Assembly: GCA_002457215.1 (NCBI GenBank)
Contig: NTJZ01000003.1
Coordinates: forward strand, 232,313 to 296,312
Direction: 5' to 3'
DNA: 64,000 nucleotides
Origin: OM182 bacterium MED-G28
GTDB lineage: Bacteria; Pseudomonadota; Gammaproteobacteria; Pseudomonadales; Pseudohongiellaceae
The stretch's first letter is position 1, and each line of letters begins with the position of its first letter. Positions 27,457 through 36,403 of the stretch are shown in pieces. Position numbers and translations under genes: made by a program. The notes beneath the pieces are model-generated. The model ran no database searches. It was not told the DNA's origin and saw only the letters and a program-made list of their open reading frames with translations.

Positions 27457-28869
27457 ATGAATGAATCAATTCAGTACGCCAACATAAGTTCTGTTGCATC
27501 TTTACTAAAGAGTAAAGAAATCTCTCCAGTTGAGTTGACAGAGTTTATGTTGAATCGGATCGAATCTGTTGATGCAGGTCTAAATAGTTATGCCTATGTT
27601 TGTGCTGATCTTGCAATAGGAGCGGCGCTAAAAGCTGAGCAAGAAATAGTTGCTGGGAATTATAAAGGACCGCTGCATGGAGTACCTATTGCAGTTAAAG
27701 ATCTGTTTTATACCAAAAACGTGCCGACCTCAGGTGGTTTGAAAGTACGACGCAATTTTGTACCAGATTTCAATGCCACTGTCGTAGACAAACTGCTTGA
27801 CGCAGGCGCAATATTACTTGGTAAGTTGAATCTCACGGAAGGCGCTCTTTCTGGGTACAACCCGGACTTCGACATACCAATCAACCCATGGGGCTCGGAC
27901 CTTTGGGCGGGAGTTTCCTCCTCTGGTTCCGGTGTAGCAACAGCGGCAGGACTTTGTTTTGCTTCACTGGGGACTGATACTGGTGGCTCAATTCGCTACC
28001 CTTCAATGGCTAATGGCACTGTTGGGTTGAAGCCTACTTATGGCAGGGTCTCTCGTTACGGAGTGATGGAACTTGCGGCCTCGCTAGACCATGTTGGGCC
28101 AATGACTCGGTCGGTCAAAGATGCAGCTATAGTCTTTGACGCAATTGCAGGGCCAGATAAAAAAGATTCAACTTCATTTAAACAAGAAATCCCAAATATT
28201 ATTCCACAGCTGAACAACGATATTGCCAACTTAAAATTAGGCATCGATGAATCTTATTTTAAACAAGGAACTGACCCTGGTTTAGTTGGTGCCATCGAAA
28301 GCGCTATTTCAGACTTTGAAAGACTTGGAGCAAAAACTATAAAAGTTTCAATGCCGGATTCAGATCCGATGGAGTTACGAAACCTTTGGTTACCAATCAC
28401 CGGCTATGAAGCTGCTAAAGCACATGCTCAAACTTTTCCAGAGCGAGCAGGCGAATATGGTGGTTATTTGAAGGGTATTTTAGAGTTAGGTTTGTCGATG
28501 GAAGATTCTGATTATTCATTAGCTATGGAGAAGCGGCGTCAATACTGCCAAAAATTTGAAAATGAGCTTGCGAAAGTAGATGCTGTTATTTGTCCAGCTG
28601 GCGGATTTGTATTCGAGGCGAATAAAGAAGCGCAATACGGAGATGCTAAAGCTATGAGCGATATAATTAAGCATTTTCAGGGACAATTCACTATTCCAGC
28701 AGATTTGGCAGGCACCCCCGGACTTGTTTTGCCCTGCGGATTTTCCGCTGACAACCGCCCCTACGCAATTCAATTATTAGGCAAGAAATTGTCGGAGTTA
28801 GCATTATTCCGTCTCGGATATGCATTTGAGCAAGCGAACAACTGGCACCTAAAACACCCAGCTCTTTAG
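27457..28869 (+). CDS. Amidase signature family hydrolase
   Basis: A 470-residue amidase. The Ser-cisSer-Lys triad can be placed: K81 (IAVKDLF), the cis-Ser near S156 in VSSSGSGVA, and the nucleophile S178 in GTDTGGSIRYPS. The overall layout resembles GatA, but the context (no gatB or gatC) and sequence point to a stand-alone amidase hydrolysing a carboxylic or aryl amide in the cytoplasm. There is no signal peptide. The next gene, yghU, starts 62 bases later, so both may be cotranscribed. Confidence 0.9.
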   Translation: MNESIQYANISSVASLLKSKEISPVELTEFMLNRIESVDAGLNSYAYVCADLAIGAALKAEQEIVAGNYKGPLHGVPIAVKDLFYTKNVPTSGGLKVRRNFVPDFNATVVDKLLDAGAILLGKLNLTEGALSGYNPDFDIPINPWGSDLWAGVSSSGSGVATAAGLCFASLGTDTGGSIRYPSMANGTVGLKPTYGRVSRYGVMELAASLDHVGPMTRSVKDAAIVFDAIAGPDKKDSTSFKQEIPNIIPQLNNDIANLKLGIDESYFKQGTDPGLVGAIESAISDFERLGAKTIKVSMPDSDPMELRNLWLPITGYEAAKAHAQTFPERAGEYGGYLKGILELGLSMEDSDYSLAMEKRRQYCQKFENELAKVDAVICPAGGFVFEANKEAQYGDAKAMSDIIKHFQGQFTIPADLAGTPGLVLPCGFSADNRPYAIQLLGKKLSELALFRLGYAFEQANNWHLKHPAL

Positions 28870-28931
28870 GGGAATATAGCCTAACTCTATAGTTGATTTA
28901 GTTGATAGCTTTGTAAAAAAGGAAATGAGTA

Positions 28932-29768
28932 ATGAAGAAGTATATTCCTCCCAAAGTTTGGAAATGGGATGCCCCGAATGGTGGTAAGTTTGAGAAAATC
29001 AATCGACCAACGGCAGGAGCACTCGAAGAGAAAGAACTTCCCATTGGCAAACATCCATTGCAATTATATTCGCTCGCCACTCCTAATGGCATCAAAGTAA
29101 CTGTATTACTGGAAGAACTCTTGGCGCTCGGACATGAGGGAGCGGAATATGACGCCTACCTAGTAAGAATTAATGAAGCCGAACAATTCAGCAGTGGATT
29201 TGTTTCTATCAACCCCAACTCAAAAATTCCTGCTCTGCTTGACACGAGTACCAATCCCCCTACCCGAGTCTTTGAATCAGGAGCGATATTAATTTACCTC
29301 GCCGAAAAATTTAATGCCTTCATACCCCAAGATTCTAGCGAACGGGCAGAGTGTTTCTCCTGGCTCATGTGGCAGATGGGAGCTACTCCTTTCTTGGGTG
29401 GTGGTTTTGGTCATTTCTATGCTTACTCACCGGATCGATTGGAATACCCTATTAATCGTTATGCTATGGAAGTTAAACGTCAACTTGATGTATTGGATCA
29501 AAATCTTGCATCTCGCCAATTTCTCTGTGGTCATCAATTCAACATCGCAGACATGGCTACGTATCCCTGGTATGGGGGGTTGGTGCTTCACAACATTTAT
29601 GGCGCGGCTGAATTTTTAGATGTCGAGTCTTATACTCATGTAGTTCGCTGGGCGAAGGAAATTGAAGAGCGACCAGCGGTGATCCGCGGGCGTCGAGTTA
29701 ATCGAAGCTGGGGCCCGGAAGAACTGCGTCTACGCGAACGACATGATGCTAGTGATTTTGATCATTAA
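28932..29768 (+). CDS. yghU: YghU-type glutathione-dependent disulfide-bond oxidoreductase
   Basis: A 278-residue Nu-class GST. The N-terminal tail VWKWDAPNGGKFEKINRP and the following PIGKHPLQLYSLATPNG match E. coli YghU closely, as does EQFSSGFVSINPNSKIPALL. These proteins bind two glutathione molecules and have disulfide-bond reductase activity. The length is close to the E. coli protein. It follows the amidase gene in the same direction. Confidence 0.93.
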   Translation: MKKYIPPKVWKWDAPNGGKFEKINRPTAGALEEKELPIGKHPLQLYSLATPNGIKVTVLLEELLALGHEGAEYDAYLVRINEAEQFSSGFVSINPNSKIPALLDTSTNPPTRVFESGAILIYLAEKFNAFIPQDSSERAECFSWLMWQMGATPFLGGGFGHFYAYSPDRLEYPINRYAMEVKRQLDVLDQNLASRQFLCGHQFNIADMATYPWYGGLVLHNIYGAAEFLDVESYTHVVRWAKEIEERPAVIRGRRVNRSWGPEELRLRERHDASDFDH

Positions 29769-29889
29769 TCGCCTCACATTTTAAGTAACGTTGCTTTAAC
29801 GGTGTTCCGTAGCGCGGTATCACTAGACTTTTACAAGAGTTGTTGGTTAACTCCGGTCTTTACACAATCAACCAATAAACAAGAGTGGA

Positions 29890-30657
29890 ATGACGATGAA
29901 AATTACTAAGATTCTCCTTGCTATCACATTGCTCGTGACGCCATTGCTAGCAAGCGCTCAACTTTCTTCCATACAACAGAAAGTTCAGGCAGTTATGCAA
30001 ATGGATCACCGCACCGATGCTGAGTTAGCGCGGGATACAGATCGTGACCCTGTAAACGCAATAGAATTTATGGGATTGGAAGATGACATGACCGTTGTCG
30101 AATTCATTCCGGCAGCTCAAGCCTATTACACCAAGATTCTTGGCCCTGTCTTGAGGGATAACGGACATTTGATGGCTGTGGATAGCCAAGGCACTTTCGA
30201 TCGCTGGGGCGATTGGGTAGAGATGCCAGAGATGGCTATGGTTCACCCTGTTCCAATTGAAAATAACTACAGTCGGTCCGAAGGCCGTTATGTGCCTGGC
30301 GAACTAAACTTTGGGATCCCTGATGGCTCTGCTGACAAATTTCTTTATGTTCGCGAGTATCACAATTTTAATGAAGCCGACAATGCACGCATCAATGCAA
30401 AGGTTTTCGCAACCTTAAAGCCAGGAGGCGAATACGTAATTATTGACCATACTCGTCGTCACATGAAAGAAGAAACTGGTGATACCGGTCGGAGAGAAGA
30501 TCCCGTATCGGTAATCTTTCAAGTGCAGCAGGCGGGCTTCGTCTTAGATCGTGTGTCTGATATGTTCTTTCAGGAAAGTGATGATTTAACCCAAGAAGTT
30601 GGTCAGATTCCAAACATGACTGATCGCTTCTTTTTTGTATTCCGGAAACCTGAGTAG
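29890..30657 (+). CDS. Exported methyltransferase-like protein (COG4798-like) with a lost glycine motif
   Basis: A 255-residue protein with a Sec signal peptide (cleavage after LASA, about residue 23). The rest resembles predicted SAM methyltransferases that are often exported: RDPVNAIEFMGLEDDMTVVE and a C-terminal GGEYVIIDHTRRH (strand 4-5) and RFFFVFRKP. However, motif I, usually E-x-x-P-G-G-G-x-Y-T, reads EFIPAAQAYYT, with no Gly. SAM binding is therefore in doubt. The start may be 29890 or the second ATG at 29896. A terminator follows 20 bases after the stop. Confidence 0.8.
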   Translation: MTMKITKILLAITLLVTPLLASAQLSSIQQKVQAVMQMDHRTDAELARDTDRDPVNAIEFMGLEDDMTVVEFIPAAQAYYTKILGPVLRDNGHLMAVDSQGTFDRWGDWVEMPEMAMVHPVPIENNYSRSEGRYVPGELNFGIPDGSADKFLYVREYHNFNEADNARINAKVFATLKPGGEYVIIDHTRRHMKEETGDTGRREDPVSVIFQVQQAGFVLDRVSDMFFQESDDLTQEVGQIPNMTDRFFFVFRKPE

Positions 30658-30677
30658 TATAGATACCTGATTTTGAG

Positions 30678-30706
30678 AAAGCCCTGGTGTGAACTAGGGC
30701 TTTTTT
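30678..30706 (+). terminator. Intrinsic terminator after the methyltransferase-like gene
   Basis: AAAGCCCTGG (30678-30687) pairs with CTAGGGCTTT (30694-30703, one G-T wobble) around a six-base loop, and the T run continues to 30706. Confidence 0.88.
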
Positions 30707-30934
30707 CTTGGTGGCAATTTAGTTTTTGCTCGCTTTTGGTTTCTTTAGCACGAGGCAAATAAGCTTTGTAAGATAATTTTCTGCTATACCATTTATTTCT
30801 AAATAGGCATCTTTTTAAGTCTCGCATCGACAATAGCGAATGGCGTTTGGCAGCAACTTCGTAGATTGATTGCTTAAAGCAGTAATTAACTCTTATGCTT
30901 TATGCCCTAACCCATGACGCACGCAGGAGAGCCC

Positions 30935-32113
30935 ATGAAAAGGCGGCAGTTTATTCAAAATATGGCAGGAGCCGCGTTATTTTTTAGCCCTAAAAGTTTC
31001 ATGGCACAGTCTTTTGACTTAATCGTGCGGGGCGGCCGAGTAATTGATCCTTCGTTAAATCTTGATACGGTTGCTGATGTTGCGATTTCTGGAAGTCGAA
31101 TCGCTTCCATAGCTTCCTCGATTACGGGTTCTGCTCCAGAGGAAATCGATGCATCTGATCGAATCGTTATACCAGGCTTGCTCGATATTCATGCACACTA
31201 CGCTCAAGATGATCAAGGTCCTCACATTTGTTTGTCCGATGGTGTTACTGGCTGGGTAGACGCAGGCTCTGCCGGTGCAGATAATGTTGATGAAATTGTT
31301 GCAGTCGCGCGCGCTGCTCCGCAACCGGCTAAAATTTTACTGAATATTGGACGACAAGGTGTCATTCCAGAGGGCGATACCGCCAATCTTTCTCTAGCGA
31401 ATGTGGAAGTAGCGAAAGCAGCAATTGCTCGCAATCTCGATTATGTTGTCGGCGTAAAAGCACGCATGACAGAAGGGGTGACCGCAAATGACCTGACTGT
31501 AATTCGTCGTGCACAAGAAGTAGCTTCTTATTTCAATATGCCACTCATGATACATATGGGGCAATCAGCTTCGTCGATGGCGGACTTGGCAGCAGAATTA
31601 AAACCAGGCGATGTTGTCACTCACATGTATGCACCTCCACCAAATGCAATTATTGATGATGATGGTAAAATCCTTCCAGAAATATTAGAGGCGAGAAGAC
31701 GTGGAATCTGGTTCGATGTGGCTAATGGTCGGGTAGATCATCTTCGTTGGGATACTTTCGATGCGATTATGGCAGAAGGGTTCTGGCCAGATACAATTTC
31801 CACCGACGGCTTTTCTACCAGTCGGAGTGCTCCAGGAGTACGAAACTATCCAAACATAATGTCTAAATTTTTTAATTTTGGTATGCCGCTTAATTCTGTA
31901 GTCGCCGCTTCAACTTGGAACCCCTCGAGGGTGTTTCCGTTTCTCAGAGACAAGGGCACGCTCAATGTGGGTGCGCCAGCTGATATTGCAATTCTTGAAC
32001 TACGAGAAGGTAATTTCAATTTTATTGATAATTATGAAAATGTTAGATCTGGTACTCAAAGATTATTTCCGTTTGAAACACTTCTTGCTGGAAAGAGGGT
32101 GCCGCGCGCTTAA
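30935..32113 (+). CDS. Tat-exported amidohydrolase (deacetylase/dihydroorotase-like)
   Basis: A 392-residue TIM-barrel amidohydrolase. The Tat-like leader MKRRQFIQNMAG runs to about residue 24. Metal ligands are HAHY (strand 1), a probable carboxylated Lys in GVKARM, His in MIHMGQ and THMYAPP, and Asp in STDGFS. Relatives include amidohydrolase/deacetylase proteins of the EF0837 type, acting on N-acetylated or cyclic amides. The ATG at 30935 follows GCAGGAGA; an ATG at 30914 would add seven residues and weaken the leader. It lies next to other amide-splitting enzymes. Confidence 0.88.
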   Translation: MKRRQFIQNMAGAALFFSPKSFMAQSFDLIVRGGRVIDPSLNLDTVADVAISGSRIASIASSITGSAPEEIDASDRIVIPGLLDIHAHYAQDDQGPHICLSDGVTGWVDAGSAGADNVDEIVAVARAAPQPAKILLNIGRQGVIPEGDTANLSLANVEVAKAAIARNLDYVVGVKARMTEGVTANDLTVIRRAQEVASYFNMPLMIHMGQSASSMADLAAELKPGDVVTHMYAPPPNAIIDDDGKILPEILEARRRGIWFDVANGRVDHLRWDTFDAIMAEGFWPDTISTDGFSTSRSAPGVRNYPNIMSKFFNFGMPLNSVVAASTWNPSRVFPFLRDKGTLNVGAPADIAILELREGNFNFIDNYENVRSGTQRLFPFETLLAGKRVPRA

Positions 32114-32170
32114 AATCAAGGTAATTTGATGCAATTCACTAATTCTTCCTTCCAAAAAAGGTGCTAAATC

Positions 32171-33613
32171 ATGGCGGTCTTGACAAAAAAAAGGGCGATT
32201 AAGATCGGCATTTACTTTCTTATTTTTTATGCACTCATCGTTATACTTTTTGAGACTCTGCTTGGCACGAACCAACCGACATATGACGGCACTATGATAA
32301 TTACTTCTTTTGAAGAAGATGGTGAGGCAATCGATCGGGTGGTCGCTCGCCTTGACCTCGAAGGTCAAATCTATGTTGCAGTTAATCATTGGCCGCGAGC
32401 ATGGGCTCGAAGAATCCAACGAAATCCGGATGTACAATTAACCTATCAAGGGGAAACTTGGAACTACACTGCTGTCGTTCTTGAAGGGGCAGAACATGAT
32501 CAGGGCGCCATCGATTTTGCTGTACCATTTAGTTTTAGAGTCTTGACCGGATTCCCGCCCCGGTACTTTTTCCGATTTGACCCTAAGGCAGATTTGAGTG
32601 AGGGTAATGCTATAGATAACCAAACAATTGATTTAGCAGCAGAATTTGGCGCTGAAGTCAGAACACTTGAATCTAATGGAATTGAAATTCGTATAGTGGA
32701 GTCGGGCGAAGGGCCGCTGGTAATTCTTGTCCATGGCTGGCCGGAATCTTGGTATTCCTGGCGGCATCAATTACCCGCTCTCGCCCAAGCAGGTTACAGA
32801 GTGGTTGCACCTGACATGCGTGGCTACGGTGGTTCTGCACTCCCTTTTGCTACAGAAGATTACAATATTAAGGAATTAGCCGCCGATGTTGCTGGAATAA
32901 TAACTGCGTTAGACGAAGAATCTGCTGTTATCGTCGGACATGATTGGGGTGCACCTGTAGTTTGGCACACAGCATTGTTATACCCAGAAAAGATTGATGC
33001 GGTTGTCGGTTTAAGTGTTCTCTATGGTGGTCGCTCAGAAAACAAGCCGGAACGGCCTGTTCGACAAGACCCAGAAGACGAATTCTTTTACATCAGTTAC
33101 TTTCAAGATCCAGGTGTAGCCGAAGCTGAGTTCGATGCTGATCCAGAGGCGCTGATTGCACGTCTTTATGCATCGCGATCCCCTGGGACCCCGGTCCATC
33201 CACCCGAAGTAACGGATGCTCGAGCTATCGCAGGGGGTTGGATAAAAAGATTAGGTGAACCGGTTCACTTGCCTGCATGGCTGAGCGAACGAGATTTGAA
33301 GTATTATGTGAGCGAATTTAGAAAGTCTGGATTTGAAGGTGGAATTAATTATTATCGCAATGGGGCATTAAACTGGGAACTTACCCCAGAGCTTGATGGT
33401 TCAAAAATTCAACAACCTGCGCTATTTATTGCCGGTGAATTAGACATTGTTAACCGCGGTGCAACTCAGGATGAATTAGAACTTCGCGCACAGCCACATT
33501 TTGAAGATTTGCGAGGAGTAGTTCTGCAGCCAGGTATAGGCCACCGTAATCAGCAACAGGCACCGGAAGATACTAATCGATTGCTGATCGAATTTCTTGG
33601 TTCACTGAATTGA
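32171..33613 (+). CDS. Membrane-anchored split-barrel domain fused to an epoxide-hydrolase-type alpha/beta hydrolase
   Basis: A 480-residue two-domain protein. One membrane helix (about 11-31) is followed by an 80-110-residue beta-rich domain (VVARLDLEGQIYVAVNHWPR, then VQLTYQGETWNYTAVVL), which looks like the deazaflavin-dependent nitroreductase/DUF385 split barrel. From about 165 on comes an epoxide hydrolase: HGWPESW (189-195), nucleophile D258 in VGHDWGAPVVWH, and the catalytic His H458 in GIGHRNQ. The family opens epoxides to diols. Whether the barrel binds a cofactor is unknown. A stand-alone protein with a similar barrel is at 35520-36053. Confidence 0.87.
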   Translation: MAVLTKKRAIKIGIYFLIFYALIVILFETLLGTNQPTYDGTMIITSFEEDGEAIDRVVARLDLEGQIYVAVNHWPRAWARRIQRNPDVQLTYQGETWNYTAVVLEGAEHDQGAIDFAVPFSFRVLTGFPPRYFFRFDPKADLSEGNAIDNQTIDLAAEFGAEVRTLESNGIEIRIVESGEGPLVILVHGWPESWYSWRHQLPALAQAGYRVVAPDMRGYGGSALPFATEDYNIKELAADVAGIITALDEESAVIVGHDWGAPVVWHTALLYPEKIDAVVGLSVLYGGRSENKPERPVRQDPEDEFFYISYFQDPGVAEAEFDADPEALIARLYASRSPGTPVHPPEVTDARAIAGGWIKRLGEPVHLPAWLSERDLKYYVSEFRKSGFEGGINYYRNGALNWELTPELDGSKIQQPALFIAGELDIVNRGATQDELELRAQPHFEDLRGVVLQPGIGHRNQQQAPEDTNRLLIEFLGSLN

Positions 33614-33710
33614 AAAATCACTTATAGATCAATTTAGAATCAAGGTAGAGTGCGATTAGGAACATAAATTATTTAACCGTGTCTAGTAGGGGCTTATTGG
33701 AGAATAAGTG

Positions 33711-34727
33711 ATGCTGAGGATCTTGTTAGGATTTATATTAGCTGCGTGCGTGTCTTGGAATGCGATGGGTCAGGGGTCTTATCCCCCACAAACAACAGCT
33801 TGTGAAGTGGATAGTAACGCTTTATTTGTTTGTGGCGTTGCGAACCCTGAAGACTTGTATCGGATTCCGAATACCGATTGGGTGATTGCATCAGGTCGTA
33901 TCTCAGATTCCGAAGGACCGATTTACGCGGTGCATGTTTCTAGTCACCAAGTAGAAAATATTTATCCTGTCAATGCGGCAACACCAAACTTTAATAACGT
34001 GACTTACCAAGAGTGCCCTGGCCCCATTAGAATTTTTCAGCCCCATGGTTTAACGCTCAGGCAAGGGAGTGATGATCAACATATTCTGTATGTTGTAGGG
34101 CATGGTGCTCGAGAAGCGGTAGAAGTCTTTAACCTTGATGTCAGAGGGGATGTTCCTTCATTAACTTGGATTGGCTGCATACCCGCCCCAGAAGGGACGC
34201 GCAGAATTAACTCCATTACCGTATTACCTGGCGGTTATTTGGGTGCGACTAATTTTGATACGGCAGGTGGTGAGCTATGGGAATGGCATCCTTCCACCGA
34301 CTGGGTAAAAGTTCCTGGTTCAGACATGCTGGGGCCAAATGGTTTGGTTTCATCTGCAGATGGCGACTGGTTTTATGTCGGTGGATGGAGCGACCGTGCC
34401 TTAATCAGAATTTCTCGAGGTAAGACGCCGGTGCAAATTGACCATATCCAGGTTGGTTTTAATGTGGACAATGTTCGCTGGGGGACAGATGGGCGTGTAA
34501 TCGCGGCAGGCCATATAAGCCGCTGTCCTGATGAGAACGCTTGTGAATTATCTGCCGCGCGAGTCGCGAAAGTGAATCCGGATTCCTTAAGTGTTGAGCA
34601 GTTAGTTGATTATGATGGCAATAATTTCTTCAAGCTTGGCACTGTCGCTATAGATGTTGATGATGAAATTTGGGTAGGTGGAATCTACGGTAGTTTTGGA
34701 ATAGCAAGGTTTCCACAGCAGAAATAG
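33711..34727 (+). CDS. Exported beta-propeller protein, SMP-30/lactonase-like
   Basis: A 338-residue protein with a Sec signal peptide (cleavage after AMGQ, about residue 21). Repeats such as GPNGLVSSADGDWFYVGGW and GTVAIDVDDEIWVGGIYG resemble SMP-30/gluconolactonase and arylesterase-like six-bladed propellers. Two Cys early in the mature part and a later CPDENAC segment could form disulfides. The substrate is unknown. The ATG at 33711 is preferred over the GTG at 33708; TTGGAG precedes it. Confidence 0.75.
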   Translation: MLRILLGFILAACVSWNAMGQGSYPPQTTACEVDSNALFVCGVANPEDLYRIPNTDWVIASGRISDSEGPIYAVHVSSHQVENIYPVNAATPNFNNVTYQECPGPIRIFQPHGLTLRQGSDDQHILYVVGHGAREAVEVFNLDVRGDVPSLTWIGCIPAPEGTRRINSITVLPGGYLGATNFDTAGGELWEWHPSTDWVKVPGSDMLGPNGLVSSADGDWFYVGGWSDRALIRISRGKTPVQIDHIQVGFNVDNVRWGTDGRVIAAGHISRCPDENACELSAARVAKVNPDSLSVEQLVDYDGNNFFKLGTVAIDVDDEIWVGGIYGSFGIARFPQQK

Positions 34728-34863
34728 TTAATTGAGCGCTTCATCAATATTGAGTTTTCTGACGAGGTTTTATTTATTCTTGCGCAAAACCATATAAACA
34801 GAAACTCCAAGCAATCATCAAAATGATTAATCGAAGCTTCTGTGAAAGAGATTTAGGAAGAGG

Positions 34864-35250
34864 TTAGTCTGCGTTCATCATATGGAGAGTACAGATTTTA
34901 TTTCCTGCAGGGTCACGAAGATAAGCAAGGTACATCTTCATGCCTCCGCCCTCACGGACTCCTGGCGGGTCTTCAATAGCTAAGCCACCATTTTCCGTAC
35001 CTGCTGCATGCCAGGCGTCACACTGCTCCGGGCTTTCTGCTGCAAACCCAAGCGTGCTGCCGTTTCCATTAGTGGTTGGTTCACCGTTGATGGGCTTGGT
35101 TATTCCAAACATACCGGTCTTGGTTCGATAAAACAGTCTTCCATAGGAGTCGATAAATCCGGGTTCGACACCCAAGGTTCCTAAAGTAGCATCGTAAAAT
35201 GCCTTTGCTGCTTCGACGTCATCTGCGCCGATCATGACATGACTAAACAA
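34864..35250 (-). CDS. VOC (glyoxalase/bleomycin-resistance) family protein
   Basis: A 128-residue vicinal-oxygen-chelate protein. The TTG start is supported twice: AGAGGATC lies just upstream, and family members typically begin MFSHVMIG. It has the usual beta-alpha-beta-beta-beta modules, with VEAAKAFYDATLG in the first and YLAYLRDPAGNKICTLH in the second. The first-strand His (HVM) and the last Cys-containing strand are candidate metal positions. Activity is not predictable: members range from glyoxalases to antibiotic-binding proteins. Confidence 0.88.
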   Translation of the reverse strand: MFSHVMIGADDVEAAKAFYDATLGTLGVEPGFIDSYGRLFYRTKTGMFGITKPINGEPTTNGNGSTLGFAAESPEQCDAWHAAGTENGGLAIEDPPGVREGGGMKMYLAYLRDPAGNKICTLHMMNAD

Positions 35251-35519
35251 AATAAAGATCCTCTAAATTGATAAATGATATGGGACACTCAGAGTAACAG
35301 AACAAAGGGGTCAAGAACAAAGCGGGTCAACGTAAAGCGATCCGATCGTAAGTCATCAGTTTTTGAGCCGCCAATTTAGCTGGCGAGAGTAAAATCCACT
35401 ACAGTATTTCTGGCTCGCACAGCCTGAATAGATTGTACTTGCTAGATATTGTTTTGATTTTAAATCTTGGCAATGTGAGCTAAATCCGCGGTATGCTTAC
35501 TCTTATCCTTGGGAGTCTT

Positions 35520-36053
35520 ATGAATATCGATATGAAAATAATAACAATCGCCGGCCAGCTTCTCGGTCTTGTCGCACTCATTCCCCTCGTCGTAGTTTTA
35601 ACCCTATGGATAGATGCTCGAGGTGATGATGGGCCTTCTGTCGTTTTTCGGGGAGGCATGTTTACAAGTGGAGAGTTATATCGGGGTGCTGAACCGAACT
35701 GGAGTTTTACAGACGACATTCGTCTGGTGGAGTTACAACTAAATGAAACTCAAGATTCCAGAACAACTTTTATTATTGAGAGCAACGGCCGAATTTTTGT
35801 TACCTGCGACTATATGGGTACATCACTTGGTCGCTTGTGGAAGCAGTGGGCGGTTCGAGCTGCAGAAGGCGATGGTGCAGCTGAGTTGAGAATAGGTGAC
35901 GCCAGGTATGAGCGCACACTCAAACGAATCACTGAGGGTCCAGAACTTGACTGGGTAATCGAAAAGAAAGCTTCAAAATATCGTAACCCTATTAATCATG
36001 AATTAATAGCAGCAGGAGAGGTTTGGGTTTTCGAAATTGCGCCGCGGGCTTAG
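35520..36053 (+). CDS. Membrane-anchored split-barrel protein related to the N-terminal domain at 32171
   Basis: A 177-residue protein with one N-terminal membrane helix and a beta-rich domain. The segment TTFIIESNGRIFVTCDYMG followed by AELRIGDARYERTLKRI parallels VVARLDLEGQIYVAVNHWP and VQLTYQGETWNYTAVVL of the fusion protein at 32171, which also has a membrane helix. Both look like the deazaflavin-dependent nitroreductase/DUF385 barrel. The start is uncertain: I use the ATG at 35520 behind GGGAG, but an in-frame ATG at 35493 would add nine residues. Function unknown. Confidence 0.7.
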   Translation: MNIDMKIITIAGQLLGLVALIPLVVVLTLWIDARGDDGPSVVFRGGMFTSGELYRGAEPNWSFTDDIRLVELQLNETQDSRTTFIIESNGRIFVTCDYMGTSLGRLWKQWAVRAAEGDGAAELRIGDARYERTLKRITEGPELDWVIEKKASKYRNPINHELIAAGEVWVFEIAPRA

Positions 36054-36073
36054 GATGTCCTAAAGCCTAGTTA

Positions 36074-36403
36074 CTATTTCCAGTCAGCACCATCATAGTA
36101 TCGTGTACCACGATGGCCTTTTCGTGGAATTATTTTCTTAATTTTCTCACCAGGACATTTCACTATTATCAATGTTCGTGGTCTTCCTGACTTTGGATTG
36201 GTCACCCCGCTTATTATATGTGTAATCTCAAGCCGGCCCCTCAATTTATCGTTAAAAATTGTATAAACAAAATCACCCTCTTTCAGCCTGGATGGTTTCC
36301 CCGCCATGTGAAACTCAAACTCATTGATCGATTCATCAAAAAGTTTGTCGATACCTTCATCGCCACGTGATGCTGGTATGGTTTTAGTAATTCCAAAACT
36401 CAC
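36074..36403 (-). CDS. Small hypothetical protein coupled to the D-aminoacylase gene
   Basis: A 109-residue basic protein with no signal peptide. The segment EGDFVYTIFNDKLRGRLEIT looks like a small beta-barrel, such as an ASCH/PUA-like fold, but I do not recognise the family. Its ATG overlaps the stop of the deacylase gene (ATGA), so the two are almost certainly translationally coupled. No catalytic residues stand out. Confidence 0.6.
   Translation of the reverse strand: MSFGITKTIPASRGDEGIDKLFDESINEFEFHMAGKPSRLKEGDFVYTIFNDKLRGRLEITHIISGVTNPKSGRPRTLIIVKCPGEKIKKIIPRKGHRGTRYYDGADWK

Noticed and set aside
36047..36067. GGCTTAGG/CCTAAAGCC hairpin between two convergent genes
   Set aside because: Bulged stem, overlaps a stop codon and has no T run.
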